Below are positions 27,037 through 35,725 of a DNA stretch of 64,000 nt, one piece after another. The stretch's first letter is position 1. Each line of letters starts with the position of its first letter. A program made the translations under genes and the position numbers. This DNA comes from Candidatus Thiodiazotropha sp. 'RUGA' (GTDB lineage: Bacteria > Pseudomonadota > Gammaproteobacteria > Chromatiales > Chromatiaceae). The stretch is from contig JAEPDS010000008.1 in the NCBI GenBank assembly GCA_016842065.1, positions 1 to 64,000 of the forward strand. Reading direction: 5' to 3'. Below the pieces are notes generated by a model, which was not told the origin of the DNA, did not search any database, and saw only the letters and a program-made list of their open reading frames with translations.

Positions 27037-27040
27037 ATGA
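26915..27040 (+). CDS. Small ORF (41 aa) overlapping the Wzy/ligase start
   Basis: It encodes MKTFDLLTCITRIRIGSGWS then SVESESILEAITHIAINAVN and a final K. Its TGA overlaps the ATG of the next gene (ATGA), as in translational coupling. The ribosome-binding site is weak and I recognise no family. It could be a leader peptide, a remnant or chance. Confidence 0.3.
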   Translation: MKTFDLLTCITRIRIGSGWSSVESESILEAITHIAINAVNK

Positions 27041-28413
27041 TCGGTACATTGTTCCCGCTTCTACTCGCATTCTTGGGGAGTGCGCTGGCTGTTTTCAACT
27101 TGCGGGTTGGTATCTGGCTATCGGTTGTCTTGCTCCCTTTCTCGGCAACAGAGCTTATGCCAAGGCAAATGCTGGGAATTACCGGTTTAAATCCACTTAA
27201 TGTTATTCTGGCGGCAACTATTGGATCATTAATTCTGTCAATGGGCATTCGGCCGGCATCTGTTCGGCTACCCCGTGTCCCAGTGATATTCATAGTATAT
27301 ATTGGATTGCTGTTTGTTGGTGCTGCTGCAGGTTTATTCTATATCGATATGGCTCCTTCAATGCCTGTCGGTAATGGCGCCATGCAGGAATTAACACCCA
27401 ATAAATATCTTATTGAAGAGTTATTCAAACCGTTGATCATTGTTGTTGTAGCAACCATAAGTGCTGTGATAGTGCGTGATGACAAGTCAGCCCGAAAACT
27501 GGTTATAGCAATTGCTATCGCACTTGGATTGTTAGGTGCTGTAATAATTGGCTATCAGCTTACATCTGGTATTAATTTGAGTGAGATGGCAAGTTCAAAA
27601 TCCAGGAAGATGTTGTCCTGGATTGGGATGCATGCAAATGACTTAGGCCACCTTTGCAATCTGGGGTTTGTTCTGATGCTGTTTTCATTTTTTGGATCTA
27701 AAACAAAGTTTACTCGTTGGATTTTTGCATTATCAGCAGTTTTGGGTGGTACAGCAGCCGCACTTAGTTTTTCGCGAAGTGCTTTTTTAGGTCTAATTGT
27801 CGTAGGTTTGTACTTGCTCATCTCAAGACGACGTTTCATGGATTTCGTCCTGGCTTTAATAGCGGTCGCAATCATCATTCTATTATTACCAGATGCCTTT
27901 GTAGAACGTGCAACCACAGGCATAGAAAGCAAAGACACCTATGCTATAACAGCTGGGCGCCTGGAAGGTATTTGGATTCCTTTGTTTCCGGAGTTTCTTG
28001 ATAGCCCGTTGTGGGGCCATGGTTTGTCTTCAACGCTATGGTCTAATCTGAATAGGCCTTATTTTGTGGTAGGACACCCCCATAGTGCTTACTTACAGAT
28101 ATTGCTCGATTTTGGAATTCTGGGCGCCATTTTGGTTGCAGCCTTTTGGTTTAAAATGTGGAGTACATTTAGAACTCTTCACCGATATCATTACGATCCA
28201 TTTTGGCGTGCTTTTTTTGAGGGCGCGATGCTGGCAGTAGTAGTGGTGCTAGTGCAGGGGCTCTCAGGTCAGCGATTTGTACCCTGGTTTCCACATACTT
28301 TTGTATGGCTTGCATTCGGTGTAGCGCTTGGAATGTATCCAATAGTGATGAAAATACAAAAACAACGTGACCATTCTATGGCTGTAGGTCAAAAGTCAGT
28401 AACGGTGCGATGA
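27037..28413 (+). CDS. O-antigen ligase / Wzy-like polymerase
   Basis: A 458-residue polytopic membrane protein with about 10-12 hydrophobic segments. The Wzy_C-type region has a long periplasmic loop and the motif VGHPHSAYLQILLDFGILG (about residues 347-365), with the conserved HxHS.YL pattern. It should polymerise or ligate undecaprenyl-linked units on the periplasmic side. Being within a Wzx/Wzz locus, polymerase is more likely than ligase. The next glycosyltransferase begins 3 bases after the stop. Confidence 0.88.
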   Translation: MIGTLFPLLLAFLGSALAVFNLRVGIWLSVVLLPFSATELMPRQMLGITGLNPLNVILAATIGSLILSMGIRPASVRLPRVPVIFIVYIGLLFVGAAAGLFYIDMAPSMPVGNGAMQELTPNKYLIEELFKPLIIVVVATISAVIVRDDKSARKLVIAIAIALGLLGAVIIGYQLTSGINLSEMASSKSRKMLSWIGMHANDLGHLCNLGFVLMLFSFFGSKTKFTRWIFALSAVLGGTAAALSFSRSAFLGLIVVGLYLLISRRRFMDFVLALIAVAIIILLLPDAFVERATTGIESKDTYAITAGRLEGIWIPLFPEFLDSPLWGHGLSSTLWSNLNRPYFVVGHPHSAYLQILLDFGILGAILVAAFWFKMWSTFRTLHRYHYDPFWRAFFEGAMLAVVVVLVQGLSGQRFVPWFPHTFVWLAFGVALGMYPIVMKIQKQRDHSMAVGQKSVTVR

Positions 28414-28416
28414 AGT

Positions 28417-29547
28417 ATGGAAATATGCTTATTAGGGCAGGACAATCTTCCTGTGCTGGCGCGCGAATTTAACCATTTTGAAGTTGGTGGCGCACAGGTT
28501 CAGATGACACTGCTAGCCAAAGCTCTGGTTGAACGCGGGCATCAAGTTAGCATGGTGGTTGGAGATTACGGTCAAGAGGACGGAGCTGTCTGGCAAGGTA
28601 TAGAAACCTATAAGACGTATAAAGTGAATGAAGGTATACCTTTATTTCGTTTCGTATACCCAAGATGGACTAGTACCTGGGCGGCGTTGTCTAGAGCGAA
28701 CGCAGATGTATACGTTACATCTTGCGCTGGTATGCAAGTAGGTTTGCTTGCCTTGTTTTGTAAAAAGAATAATAAAAACTTTATATATCGAATGGCGAGT
28801 GATACTGATGCTGACCCGAATGAGGTTATTATCAAACACTGGCGTGACAAAAAGCTTTATGAATATGGGATCAGAAAAGCAGCACATATCGTATGTCAAA
28901 ATCAAAAACAATGTGAGTTACTAAAGTTAAATTACAAGCTTAGTGCGACGTTAATAAAATCTCTAGTGGAAAAGCCACTTAAGGACTATTCACAATATAA
29001 ACGTGATATAGAAATACTCTGGGTAGCAAATATACGCAAAATCAAACGTCCAAATCTTGCTATAGAGCTTGCTCAGCGATTGCCGCACAGACATTTTAAT
29101 ATGGTAGGTGGCCCACTTACAGGGCATCAAGAATTGTATCTAGATATTGAAAAGGAAGCTGGTTTAGCAGAAAACATTAACTTTTTTGGTAGAATACCGT
29201 ATCACGATGTTGGAGACCTTTATGATAGGGCCCGTGTGTTTGTGAATACATCAGATAAAGAGGGTTTTCCGAATACATTTCTACAGTCCTGGCGGCGTGG
29301 CGTTCCGGTTGTAACGTTTTTTGATCCTGACGGATTAATAACAAGAGAAGGATTGGGTTATGCAGTTAACAGTATGGATGAAATGGAGCAAGTAGTAGAA
29401 AAATTGATTAATGATGATGACGAATGGCTTCTCTTTTCAAACCGGTGCCGTGCCTATGTAGAACTTCATCATGGTGATGATGTTGTAATCAAGCCTTTTC
29501 TCAATGTGCTACAACAGGTTGAGAATATTGGAAGTACGAATGAGTGA
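28417..29547 (+). CDS. Glycosyltransferase, GT4-like
   Basis: A 376-residue GT-B glycosyltransferase. The N-terminal acceptor domain has GGAQVQMTLLAKALVERGHQ. The C-terminal nucleotide-sugar domain has ILWVANIRKIKRPNLAIELA, INFFGRIPYHDVGDLYDRA and the donor-binding KEGFPNTFLQSW. In this last motif the usual second Glu of E-x7-E is replaced, a small deviation. It is cytoplasmic and adds one sugar to the lipid-linked unit; donor unknown. The following gene overlaps its last 8 bases. Confidence 0.9.
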   Translation: MEICLLGQDNLPVLAREFNHFEVGGAQVQMTLLAKALVERGHQVSMVVGDYGQEDGAVWQGIETYKTYKVNEGIPLFRFVYPRWTSTWAALSRANADVYVTSCAGMQVGLLALFCKKNNKNFIYRMASDTDADPNEVIIKHWRDKKLYEYGIRKAAHIVCQNQKQCELLKLNYKLSATLIKSLVEKPLKDYSQYKRDIEILWVANIRKIKRPNLAIELAQRLPHRHFNMVGGPLTGHQELYLDIEKEAGLAENINFFGRIPYHDVGDLYDRARVFVNTSDKEGFPNTFLQSWRRGVPVVTFFDPDGLITREGLGYAVNSMDEMEQVVEKLINDDDEWLLFSNRCRAYVELHHGDDVVIKPFLNVLQQVENIGSTNE

Positions 29548-30670
29548 AACTACGCGCGTAGCTTTTGTCGTCAATTCTCTACGCTTCGGAGGTGCAGAAA
29601 AACATACTCTAGAGCTTTTCAATAGTCTTGATTCTTCTGAGTTTCATAAAGACTTGATTTATCTAAAAAGAGAAGAGCACCTGTTGGATCAAGTGGATTT
29701 TGACCAAGGTAAGACTTACTGTGGAGATTTTGATAAAGGATGGGATATAAGTGGTTTGTTACGCTTAGCGAACAGAATCAAAATAAGTAAACCAGATGTG
29801 CTGGTCTGTGTTAACAGCTATCCCTTATTCTATGGATATCTAGCACGTTGGATGGCTGGAACCCATTGTCGAATTATCGAGGTCTTCCATAGTACAGAGT
29901 TACCTAAAAAAGAAGACTCTAAAATGCGCTTTGTATACCGGCATTTTTTTAATCGATGCGACGGTATCGTATATGTTAGCCAGAATCAACGTGAATATTG
30001 GGAAGCCCGTGGAATAGATAGTGATAAAGGGGTTGTTATTCATAATGGGGTCAATACCGACTACTTTTTCTCAAAATATTCAAACGACGAAAGAATAACC
30101 ATTCGTCAACGTTATGGCTTTAGCTTTAATGACTTCATTGTGGGTATATGTGCGGCTCTGCGTCCTGAAAAGCAGCATGAAGATCTACTGAAGGCTATCG
30201 AAAAATTGAAATCAGATGGCTTGGGTGTAAAGTGCCTGATCATTGGAGATGGGCCTCGCCGAACTGCTATCCAGCAGAAGATCTCAAGCCTTGGTTTAGA
30301 GAATGATGTTTCCATTACAGGTTTTCAAACAGATGTTCGCGATTTTGTCGATGCTTGTGACTGTATTGCAATCGTGTCACATCAGGAAACTTTTTCTATA
30401 GCTGCGCTGGAGGCAATGGCGCTAAATAAACCTATGGTTATGAGTGATATTGGAGGTTCAGCAGAGCAGGTGATTGGTGGGGTAAACGGATATCTTTTTC
30501 CGGCAGCAGATACCGGTGCACTAGCTGAAGCAATAAGCAAACTGTCTGATTCTGAGCATAGAGATAAACTTGGGAAAATGGCACGGATGATTGTAGAGCG
30601 AGACTTCGGGCTGAATGATATGCTTGAAAAGTACGCCAAATTGTTTAGCCTTGGCAGAACAAGGACATGA
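29540..30670 (+). CDS. Glycosyltransferase family 4 protein
   Basis: A 376-residue GT-B enzyme. The N-terminus has VNSLRFGGAEKHTLELFNSL, and the C-terminus has GICAALRPEKQHEDLLKAIE, VSITGFQTDVRDFVDACDC and SHQETFSIAALEAMALNKPM (E-x7-E). I use the ATG at 29540 (MSETTRVAF), which overlaps the previous gene by 8 bases. An upstream start would add 12 residues that do not fit the family. Its stop overlaps the flippase start (ATGA), so this is a tight operon. The sugar donor cannot be predicted. Confidence 0.92.
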   Translation: MSETTRVAFVVNSLRFGGAEKHTLELFNSLDSSEFHKDLIYLKREEHLLDQVDFDQGKTYCGDFDKGWDISGLLRLANRIKISKPDVLVCVNSYPLFYGYLARWMAGTHCRIIEVFHSTELPKKEDSKMRFVYRHFFNRCDGIVYVSQNQREYWEARGIDSDKGVVIHNGVNTDYFFSKYSNDERITIRQRYGFSFNDFIVGICAALRPEKQHEDLLKAIEKLKSDGLGVKCLIIGDGPRRTAIQQKISSLGLENDVSITGFQTDVRDFVDACDCIAIVSHQETFSIAALEAMALNKPMVMSDIGGSAEQVIGGVNGYLFPAADTGALAEAISKLSDSEHRDKLGKMARMIVERDFGLNDMLEKYAKLFSLGRTRT

Positions 30671-32112
30671 ATAAAGCTAACCCAAGCTTACGCGGGGCAA
30701 TTACGCTTGGTATGGCAAGCACAATTGACTATGTATTGCAGTTCATCTTACCGATTATATTGGTCAGGAGTCTAGAGTCAGTTGAGTTTGGTCAATACCG
30801 TGTTCTCTGGTTAATTACGAATACAGTAATGGCAATTGCGCCATTATATATGCCTCAAAGCCTCTTCTATTTTCTACCGAGAGCAGGATCACAGCGGGCT
30901 TTTTATATTGCGAATGTGATTTGGTTTTTAGTGCTAATGGCTTTTCTAGCAGCACTAGTCATTAGTCCTTGGAATCCTATTAGGCCGGACATTTTGCATG
31001 ATATGCCAGGTGAAGAATCGCTTGTACCTGCGTTTGTCTCTCTTTGGGTGGGTAGTACGCTAATTGACTGGTTGGCAAATACTGAAGGACGCATAGGTGC
31101 TCAAGCTCGAATTGTGGTCATATTCTCTCTATTGCGGGTCGTAATAGTGGGTTTGACTGCGTGGTTGACGAATGACCTCCTTGCAGTATTTATATCGATG
31201 ACTGCGCTCGCTATGTTGCGTTGTATTTTTATTCTGCTGGATACAGTGAGAAGATATGGTAAAGATGTATTAAAACCTAAGAAACTGTTATTGCGTGAAC
31301 AACTAACATATGCCGGACCATTTGGGATTGCCGGCATGTTCTATGCGCTCCGTACGCAATCAGATCAATGGATCGCAGCGAGTATATTCAGCTTACAGCA
31401 GTTTGCATCTTTTTCAATATCTCTGGTTGTGTTGCCTCTAGCCAATCTTATTCGCCAGGCCGTTTCCAATGCTATCTTGCCGGCTATGAATACATGTCAT
31501 CATGCCGGTGATATTCACGGTGCAATTAAAATCAATCGAGATGCAAACACTCTGACAGCAGTTTTGTTGTTTCCGATACTCGCCTTTTTATTTGTGTTCG
31601 CAGAAGATGTTATTAGCCTGATTTATACAGACCAATATGTAGCCGGTGTATCTCCAATGCGTGTATATTTACTGGGATTGGCAGGGCAAGCATTGGTGGT
31701 CAATAATATATTGATTACTCTTGCTCAAGGTGGATTTCAGATGCGCCTCAACGGTTTTATACTACCTATTGCAGTATTACTCAGTTTTTGGGGTGCACAT
31801 ACATTTGGCTTGATGGGTGCGGCGCTAGGCAGCGCAGTCACTCAATGGGCTAGTCATCTGATAAATATCCGGCATGTAAGTCATATAAGTAATATAGGTA
31901 TGTCGCATTTACTTAATTGGCTTGCATTGTCACAGTTTGCTGTAGCAGCTATCGTAGCCGGGTTTCTGGCCTATGCATCATCTTCGGTACTTGATTTTGG
32001 TAATCCGTTCTCGGAACTGATCATATGCGGTATGGTTTTATGCGTAGTGTATGCTGTTGCCGTACTTCAAACGCGCTCAATACGCCAATTATATGTGCGT
32101 CTTCGGCACTAA
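30667..32112 (+). CDS. Polysaccharide flippase (Wzx/MATE-like)
   Basis: A 481-residue protein with about 12-14 hydrophobic segments, of the polysaccharide-transporter (PST/MOP) superfamily. The start GAITLGMASTIDYVLQFILP, the central YAGPFGIAGMFYALRTQSDQ and FVFAEDVISLIYTDQYV are typical. It should flip undecaprenyl-linked repeat units to the periplasmic face for the Wzy-like protein. It overlaps the upstream glycosyltransferase by 4 bases. Confidence 0.9.
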   Translation: MNKANPSLRGAITLGMASTIDYVLQFILPIILVRSLESVEFGQYRVLWLITNTVMAIAPLYMPQSLFYFLPRAGSQRAFYIANVIWFLVLMAFLAALVISPWNPIRPDILHDMPGEESLVPAFVSLWVGSTLIDWLANTEGRIGAQARIVVIFSLLRVVIVGLTAWLTNDLLAVFISMTALAMLRCIFILLDTVRRYGKDVLKPKKLLLREQLTYAGPFGIAGMFYALRTQSDQWIAASIFSLQQFASFSISLVVLPLANLIRQAVSNAILPAMNTCHHAGDIHGAIKINRDANTLTAVLLFPILAFLFVFAEDVISLIYTDQYVAGVSPMRVYLLGLAGQALVVNNILITLAQGGFQMRLNGFILPIAVLLSFWGAHTFGLMGAALGSAVTQWASHLINIRHVSHISNIGMSHLLNWLALSQFAVAAIVAGFLAYASSSVLDFGNPFSELIICGMVLCVVYAVAVLQTRSIRQLYVRLRH

Positions 32113-32113
32113 C

Positions 32114-33349
32114 ATGAACAGGTTTCTTATTCTATTAATTTTGCTCTCAAAATCAATACTATATACTCACTCAACTCTAGCAGATGACACTTTTCCCCGT
32201 TTGATGAGTATGAGTATTGGAAATAAGCAATACCAAAATTCTTCCTACCAGAAAGAGCTTGCGAAATACGACATTGTTGTTCTAGGTTTCTATAGAAACT
32301 GGAGTGGTCAACCAAAAACGATGCGGGACGTGGTACAGCGACTTAAAGAGCTGAATCCTGACATATTGGTCGGTCAATATGGGGTGATGAATGAACTGCG
32401 TGATGTTCCAGGGGATCTAGCGAAGGATGATATACGAAGAAAAGTAAAAGAGTCAGGCTGGTGGCTAAAAAATAAATCTGGACAACGTGTTCAGTGGACG
32501 ACAAAGCATAATGCCTGGGAAGTGAATTTCTTAAAGCTTGCCAAGCCGGATTCGGAGGGGAAGCACTATCCACAATGGTTGGCGGAGAGAGACTATCGAA
32601 TCTATCACCAATCAGTACCTGAATTAGATTTTTGGTACACAGATAACGTTATGCAACGTCCCCGTGTGAAAGCGGATTGGGATGGTGACGGTATCGATGA
32701 TGCCCCGGATTCATCATATATTCTTGATTCATGGAGGAGTGGATATGTAGCTTGGTGGAGTCATATTCGTGATTTAACACCAGACATGATGATCATGGGT
32801 AATGCGGACGGCGATCTAACACAATCTGAGTATACTGGGCAGCTAGAAGGCGCCTTTCTGGAAGCATTGATGGGAAAGAGATGGTCTCTCGAAACTTACA
32901 AAGGTTGGGACTTTATGATGGAGAGGTATCGCACGGTTAATACTAACCTTAGGGAACCTCGCATTATTGGATTTAATGTCTGGGGTGATCCTAAAGACTA
33001 TCGTTTTATGAGATATGCATTGACATCCTGCCTATTAGGCGACGCCTATTTTTCGTTTACAGATGAAAAAAGTGGATACAGCAGTGTGCCGTGGTTTGAT
33101 GAGTATGATGTTAATCTTGGACGTGCTAGTTCTCCTCCTCCAGATAAGCCTTGGCAAAATGGTGTGTGGCGTCGAGATTTCGAAAATGGTGTAGTTTTAG
33201 TGAACCCTAACAATAAAAAAGACAAAGTTGTTTTAGGTCAAGGTTTATCGCGGTTCTTAGGTAAACAAGCACCTAACTGGAATAATGGAATGCAAATTGA
33301 ATCCATAGTATTACCAGCCAAAGACGGTGTCATACTCGTACGAAGATGA
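32114..33349 (+). CDS. Putative secreted glycoside hydrolase (GHL15-like)
   Basis: A 411-residue protein with a signal peptide (MNRFLILLILLSKSILYTHS then TLA, cleavage near 23). The body resembles the hypothetical glycosyl-hydrolase family 15 (GHL15): YDIVVLGFYRNWSG, ELDFWYTDNVMQ, a calcium-loop-like DWDGDGIDD, DPKDYRFMRYALTSCLLGDA and VPWFDEYDVNLG. It would act in the periplasm or outside the cell. Acidic residues in WYTDNV and WFDEYD are candidate catalytic ones. In this locus it may trim or release the polysaccharide. I start at the ATG 2 bases after the flippase stop; a longer start would overlap that gene and hide the signal. Confidence 0.78.
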   Translation: MNRFLILLILLSKSILYTHSTLADDTFPRLMSMSIGNKQYQNSSYQKELAKYDIVVLGFYRNWSGQPKTMRDVVQRLKELNPDILVGQYGVMNELRDVPGDLAKDDIRRKVKESGWWLKNKSGQRVQWTTKHNAWEVNFLKLAKPDSEGKHYPQWLAERDYRIYHQSVPELDFWYTDNVMQRPRVKADWDGDGIDDAPDSSYILDSWRSGYVAWWSHIRDLTPDMMIMGNADGDLTQSEYTGQLEGAFLEALMGKRWSLETYKGWDFMMERYRTVNTNLREPRIIGFNVWGDPKDYRFMRYALTSCLLGDAYFSFTDEKSGYSSVPWFDEYDVNLGRASSPPPDKPWQNGVWRRDFENGVVLVNPNNKKDKVVLGQGLSRFLGKQAPNWNNGMQIESIVLPAKDGVILVRR

Positions 33350-33440
33350 GCTTAGACTAGTATTTGAATTTCTCGTTGTAAGTGTAGCGATAATAGTAAA
33401 TTCAATTAAAACTTATTTTGTAAAGATATAGTTAGATGTT

Positions 33441-34538
33441 ATGAGTAAAAATATTGGTAATGCAGGTGCTTCTAATCGCCAAAAAAAAATAGTTATTATC
33501 AGCACCTCAGCTCGTGGAGGTATGAAAGCAGTTACTGATGCCTATAATTCATCAGATTTTTATTCTCCAGATCACACTGTCTTTATCTCTGCTCATAGAG
33601 AAGGGGGGGTGTTTATTCGGACATGGGTAGCATTACGAGCTTTAATTCAGTTGATATGGATGCTATCGCTGAACAGAGTTGAGCTCGCTCACATGCATAT
33701 GGCCACCAAAGGTAGTTTTTGGCGGAAAGGCATATTTGTACTTATTTGTAAATTATATAATATACCTACAGTCATTCACCTTCACGGAGGACGATTTGCA
33801 GTGTTTTACAATGGCTCTGCAAAGTGGGTTAGAAATTTAATCAGGTATGTTTTTGATCAAGCTAGTTCAATAATTGTCTTGTCAAAATATTGGTATAATT
33901 TTGTTACACCGTTAACGAATACTCCTGTATCAGTTATCAATAACTTTGTTCATGACAAATTTGATGACGATATTATCAAAACTAAACGGCGTCCAAGATA
34001 TATTCTTTTTTTAGGCCAGTTTGGTGCTAACAAAGGTATATACGATCTACTGTCTGTGTTCTCAGATATAGCTCCAAAATATCCAGATACAAAGCTTATA
34101 TGCTGTGGAAATGGAGAAATTGATAAAGTGCGATCAATAGTGAATGAGCTAGATGTATCAGATTTTATAGATGTACCGGGTTGGATAAGCGGTGTTGATA
34201 AAATAGAGATTATGCATCGATGTAGTGTATTTGTTTTACCTTCTTATAACGAAGGGCTTCCTATGTCTATCATTGAAGCAATGTCATTTTCTATGGCAGT
34301 AATCTCTACTCGAGTAGGAGGGATTCCTGATCTGATAGATGAAACAAATGGTTTTCTAATAGAACCTGGTAGCCATGAAGAATTGCGAGACAAGCTTATT
34401 GAGGTGTTTGAAATGGATAGCCAGTCTATTGAGAGTATGGGTGAGGCCGCGCGTGGAAAATATCTAAGAAGTTTTTCTCCTGAGTCATGTTTATCAGAGA
34501 TGCGTTCGCTTTATCTTTCTCTTGGAGTAGCCCCATGA
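33441..34538 (+). CDS. Glycosyltransferase family 4 protein
   Basis: A 365-residue GT-B enzyme. It has a short Asn/Lys-rich N-terminus, then IVIISTSARGGMKAVTDAY, VIHLHGGRFAVFY in the acceptor domain, ILFLGQFGANKGIYDLLSVF and FVLPSYNEGLPMSIIEAMSF (E-x7-E) in the donor domain. This gene is among the most A+T-rich of the locus. The following pssD-like gene overlaps it by 4 bases (ATGA). Confidence 0.92.
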   Translation: MSKNIGNAGASNRQKKIVIISTSARGGMKAVTDAYNSSDFYSPDHTVFISAHREGGVFIRTWVALRALIQLIWMLSLNRVELAHMHMATKGSFWRKGIFVLICKLYNIPTVIHLHGGRFAVFYNGSAKWVRNLIRYVFDQASSIIVLSKYWYNFVTPLTNTPVSVINNFVHDKFDDDIIKTKRRPRYILFLGQFGANKGIYDLLSVFSDIAPKYPDTKLICCGNGEIDKVRSIVNELDVSDFIDVPGWISGVDKIEIMHRCSVFVLPSYNEGLPMSIIEAMSFSMAVISTRVGGIPDLIDETNGFLIEPGSHEELRDKLIEVFEMDSQSIESMGEAARGKYLRSFSPESCLSEMRSLYLSLGVAP

Positions 34539-34987
34539 AACAAAAAAAGTTACTAGCTGTAGCGTCGGCGGGTGGCCATTGGGTACAACTGATTCGTATG
34601 CGCCCGGCTTTCGAGTTTCTAAGTTTGCACTGGATAAGTACTTCACCAGGAGTTGCTTCTCAGGTTGACCGTGAAGAATTCACTTCAGTGCGTGATGCAA
34701 ATATGTGGGACAAGCCTGGGTTAGTATTAATGGCTATTCAAATCGCATGGCGGGTACTTTTGTACCGACCGGATATTGTGGTGACGACAGGGGCAGCACC
34801 GGGGTATTTTGCAATTGTGTTTGCTCGGTTAATGGGTGCAAAAACTATTTGGATTGATAGTATAGCGAATGCAGAAGAGATGTCATTGGCAGGTCAAAAG
34901 GCGAAAAGGTGGGCAACTCACTGGATAACGCAATGGCCTGAGCTTTCAGGAGATGATGGGCCAACCTATATAGGTTCGGTTCTGTGA
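34535..34987 (+). CDS. PssD/Alg14-like glycosyltransferase subunit
   Basis: A 150-residue protein resembling the membrane-associated Alg14/PssD subunit of a two-part GT28-like transferase. It has the start LLAVASAGGHWVQLIRMRPA, VVTTGAAPGYFAIVFARLMG and IDSIANAEEMSLAGQKAKRW. It binds the acceptor and recruits the catalytic partner, which is the next gene (4-base overlap). In family members the pair transfers a sugar, often glucuronic acid or GlcNAc; here the sugar is unknown. Start at the ATG at 34535. Confidence 0.9.
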   Translation: MKQKKLLAVASAGGHWVQLIRMRPAFEFLSLHWISTSPGVASQVDREEFTSVRDANMWDKPGLVLMAIQIAWRVLLYRPDIVVTTGAAPGYFAIVFARLMGAKTIWIDSIANAEEMSLAGQKAKRWATHWITQWPELSGDDGPTYIGSVL

Positions 34988-35466
34988 TATTAGTTACTGT
35001 AGGAACACAGCTTGCTTTTGATCGTATGGTTGGCGCTGTTGATCGTTGGGTCAACAAAAAAGACATTCAAGTTATTGCGCAAGTCGGGCCAACTGAGGTT
35101 TGCTTCTCCAACATCAAGTACAAGTCATTTCTAGAGCAGGACGAATTAGATCATATTCTGAAAACTTCGGATCTGGTCGTTGCACATGCAGGGATGGGAT
35201 CAATTCTCAGCTCGTTATCTTTAGGAAAACCTATTATCATCATGCCCCGTAAAGCTAGTTTAGGTGAGCACCGAAATGAACATCAGATGGCAACTGCTAG
35301 GCGTTTCCAAAATCGGCCTGGTGTATATGTAGCGTGGGATGAACAACAGCTCGTTGTTCTTTTGAATCGGTGGAGTACAGAAAGGTTTGATCATGTGGAC
35401 GAAATATCTAATACTGCGCCTACTGAGTTTCTTGCTAATCTAAAACAATTAATTGGAAATACCTAG
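34984..35466 (+). CDS. PssE/Alg13-like glycosyltransferase catalytic subunit
   Basis: A 160-residue protein with the GT28 C-terminal domain: MILVTVGTQLAFDRMVGAVD, the donor-binding VVAHAGMGSILSSLSLGKPI, and PRKASLGEHRNEHQ. It is the partner of the preceding PssD-like subunit. The start codon is GTG, overlapping the previous stop (GTGA). It ends the glycosyltransferase run, and a 259-base gap precedes the exosortase gene. Confidence 0.91.
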   Translation: MILVTVGTQLAFDRMVGAVDRWVNKKDIQVIAQVGPTEVCFSNIKYKSFLEQDELDHILKTSDLVVAHAGMGSILSSLSLGKPIIIMPRKASLGEHRNEHQMATARRFQNRPGVYVAWDEQQLVVLLNRWSTERFDHVDEISNTAPTEFLANLKQLIGNT

Positions 35467-35725
35467 TAATTCGATTTATTTTCAAATAACCGGTTCACGT
35501 TATTGCGCTAAATATTTGCATTTAGACCAAGAGGATATAGTCCTAACAGCCAAATCTATGGCAGACTAAGTAGCCTTGGGTTGGATTCTTTGTATAGCAT
35601 TTGGTATTTAAATGGACCTATTTTTTTAACTCACGGAGACAGGACGTGCGATAGGGACCAGTTTTTAAATAACTTCTGAACTGGTGATATTGATAACTTC
35701 AATCTGAAATCATTCATTAAGGACA

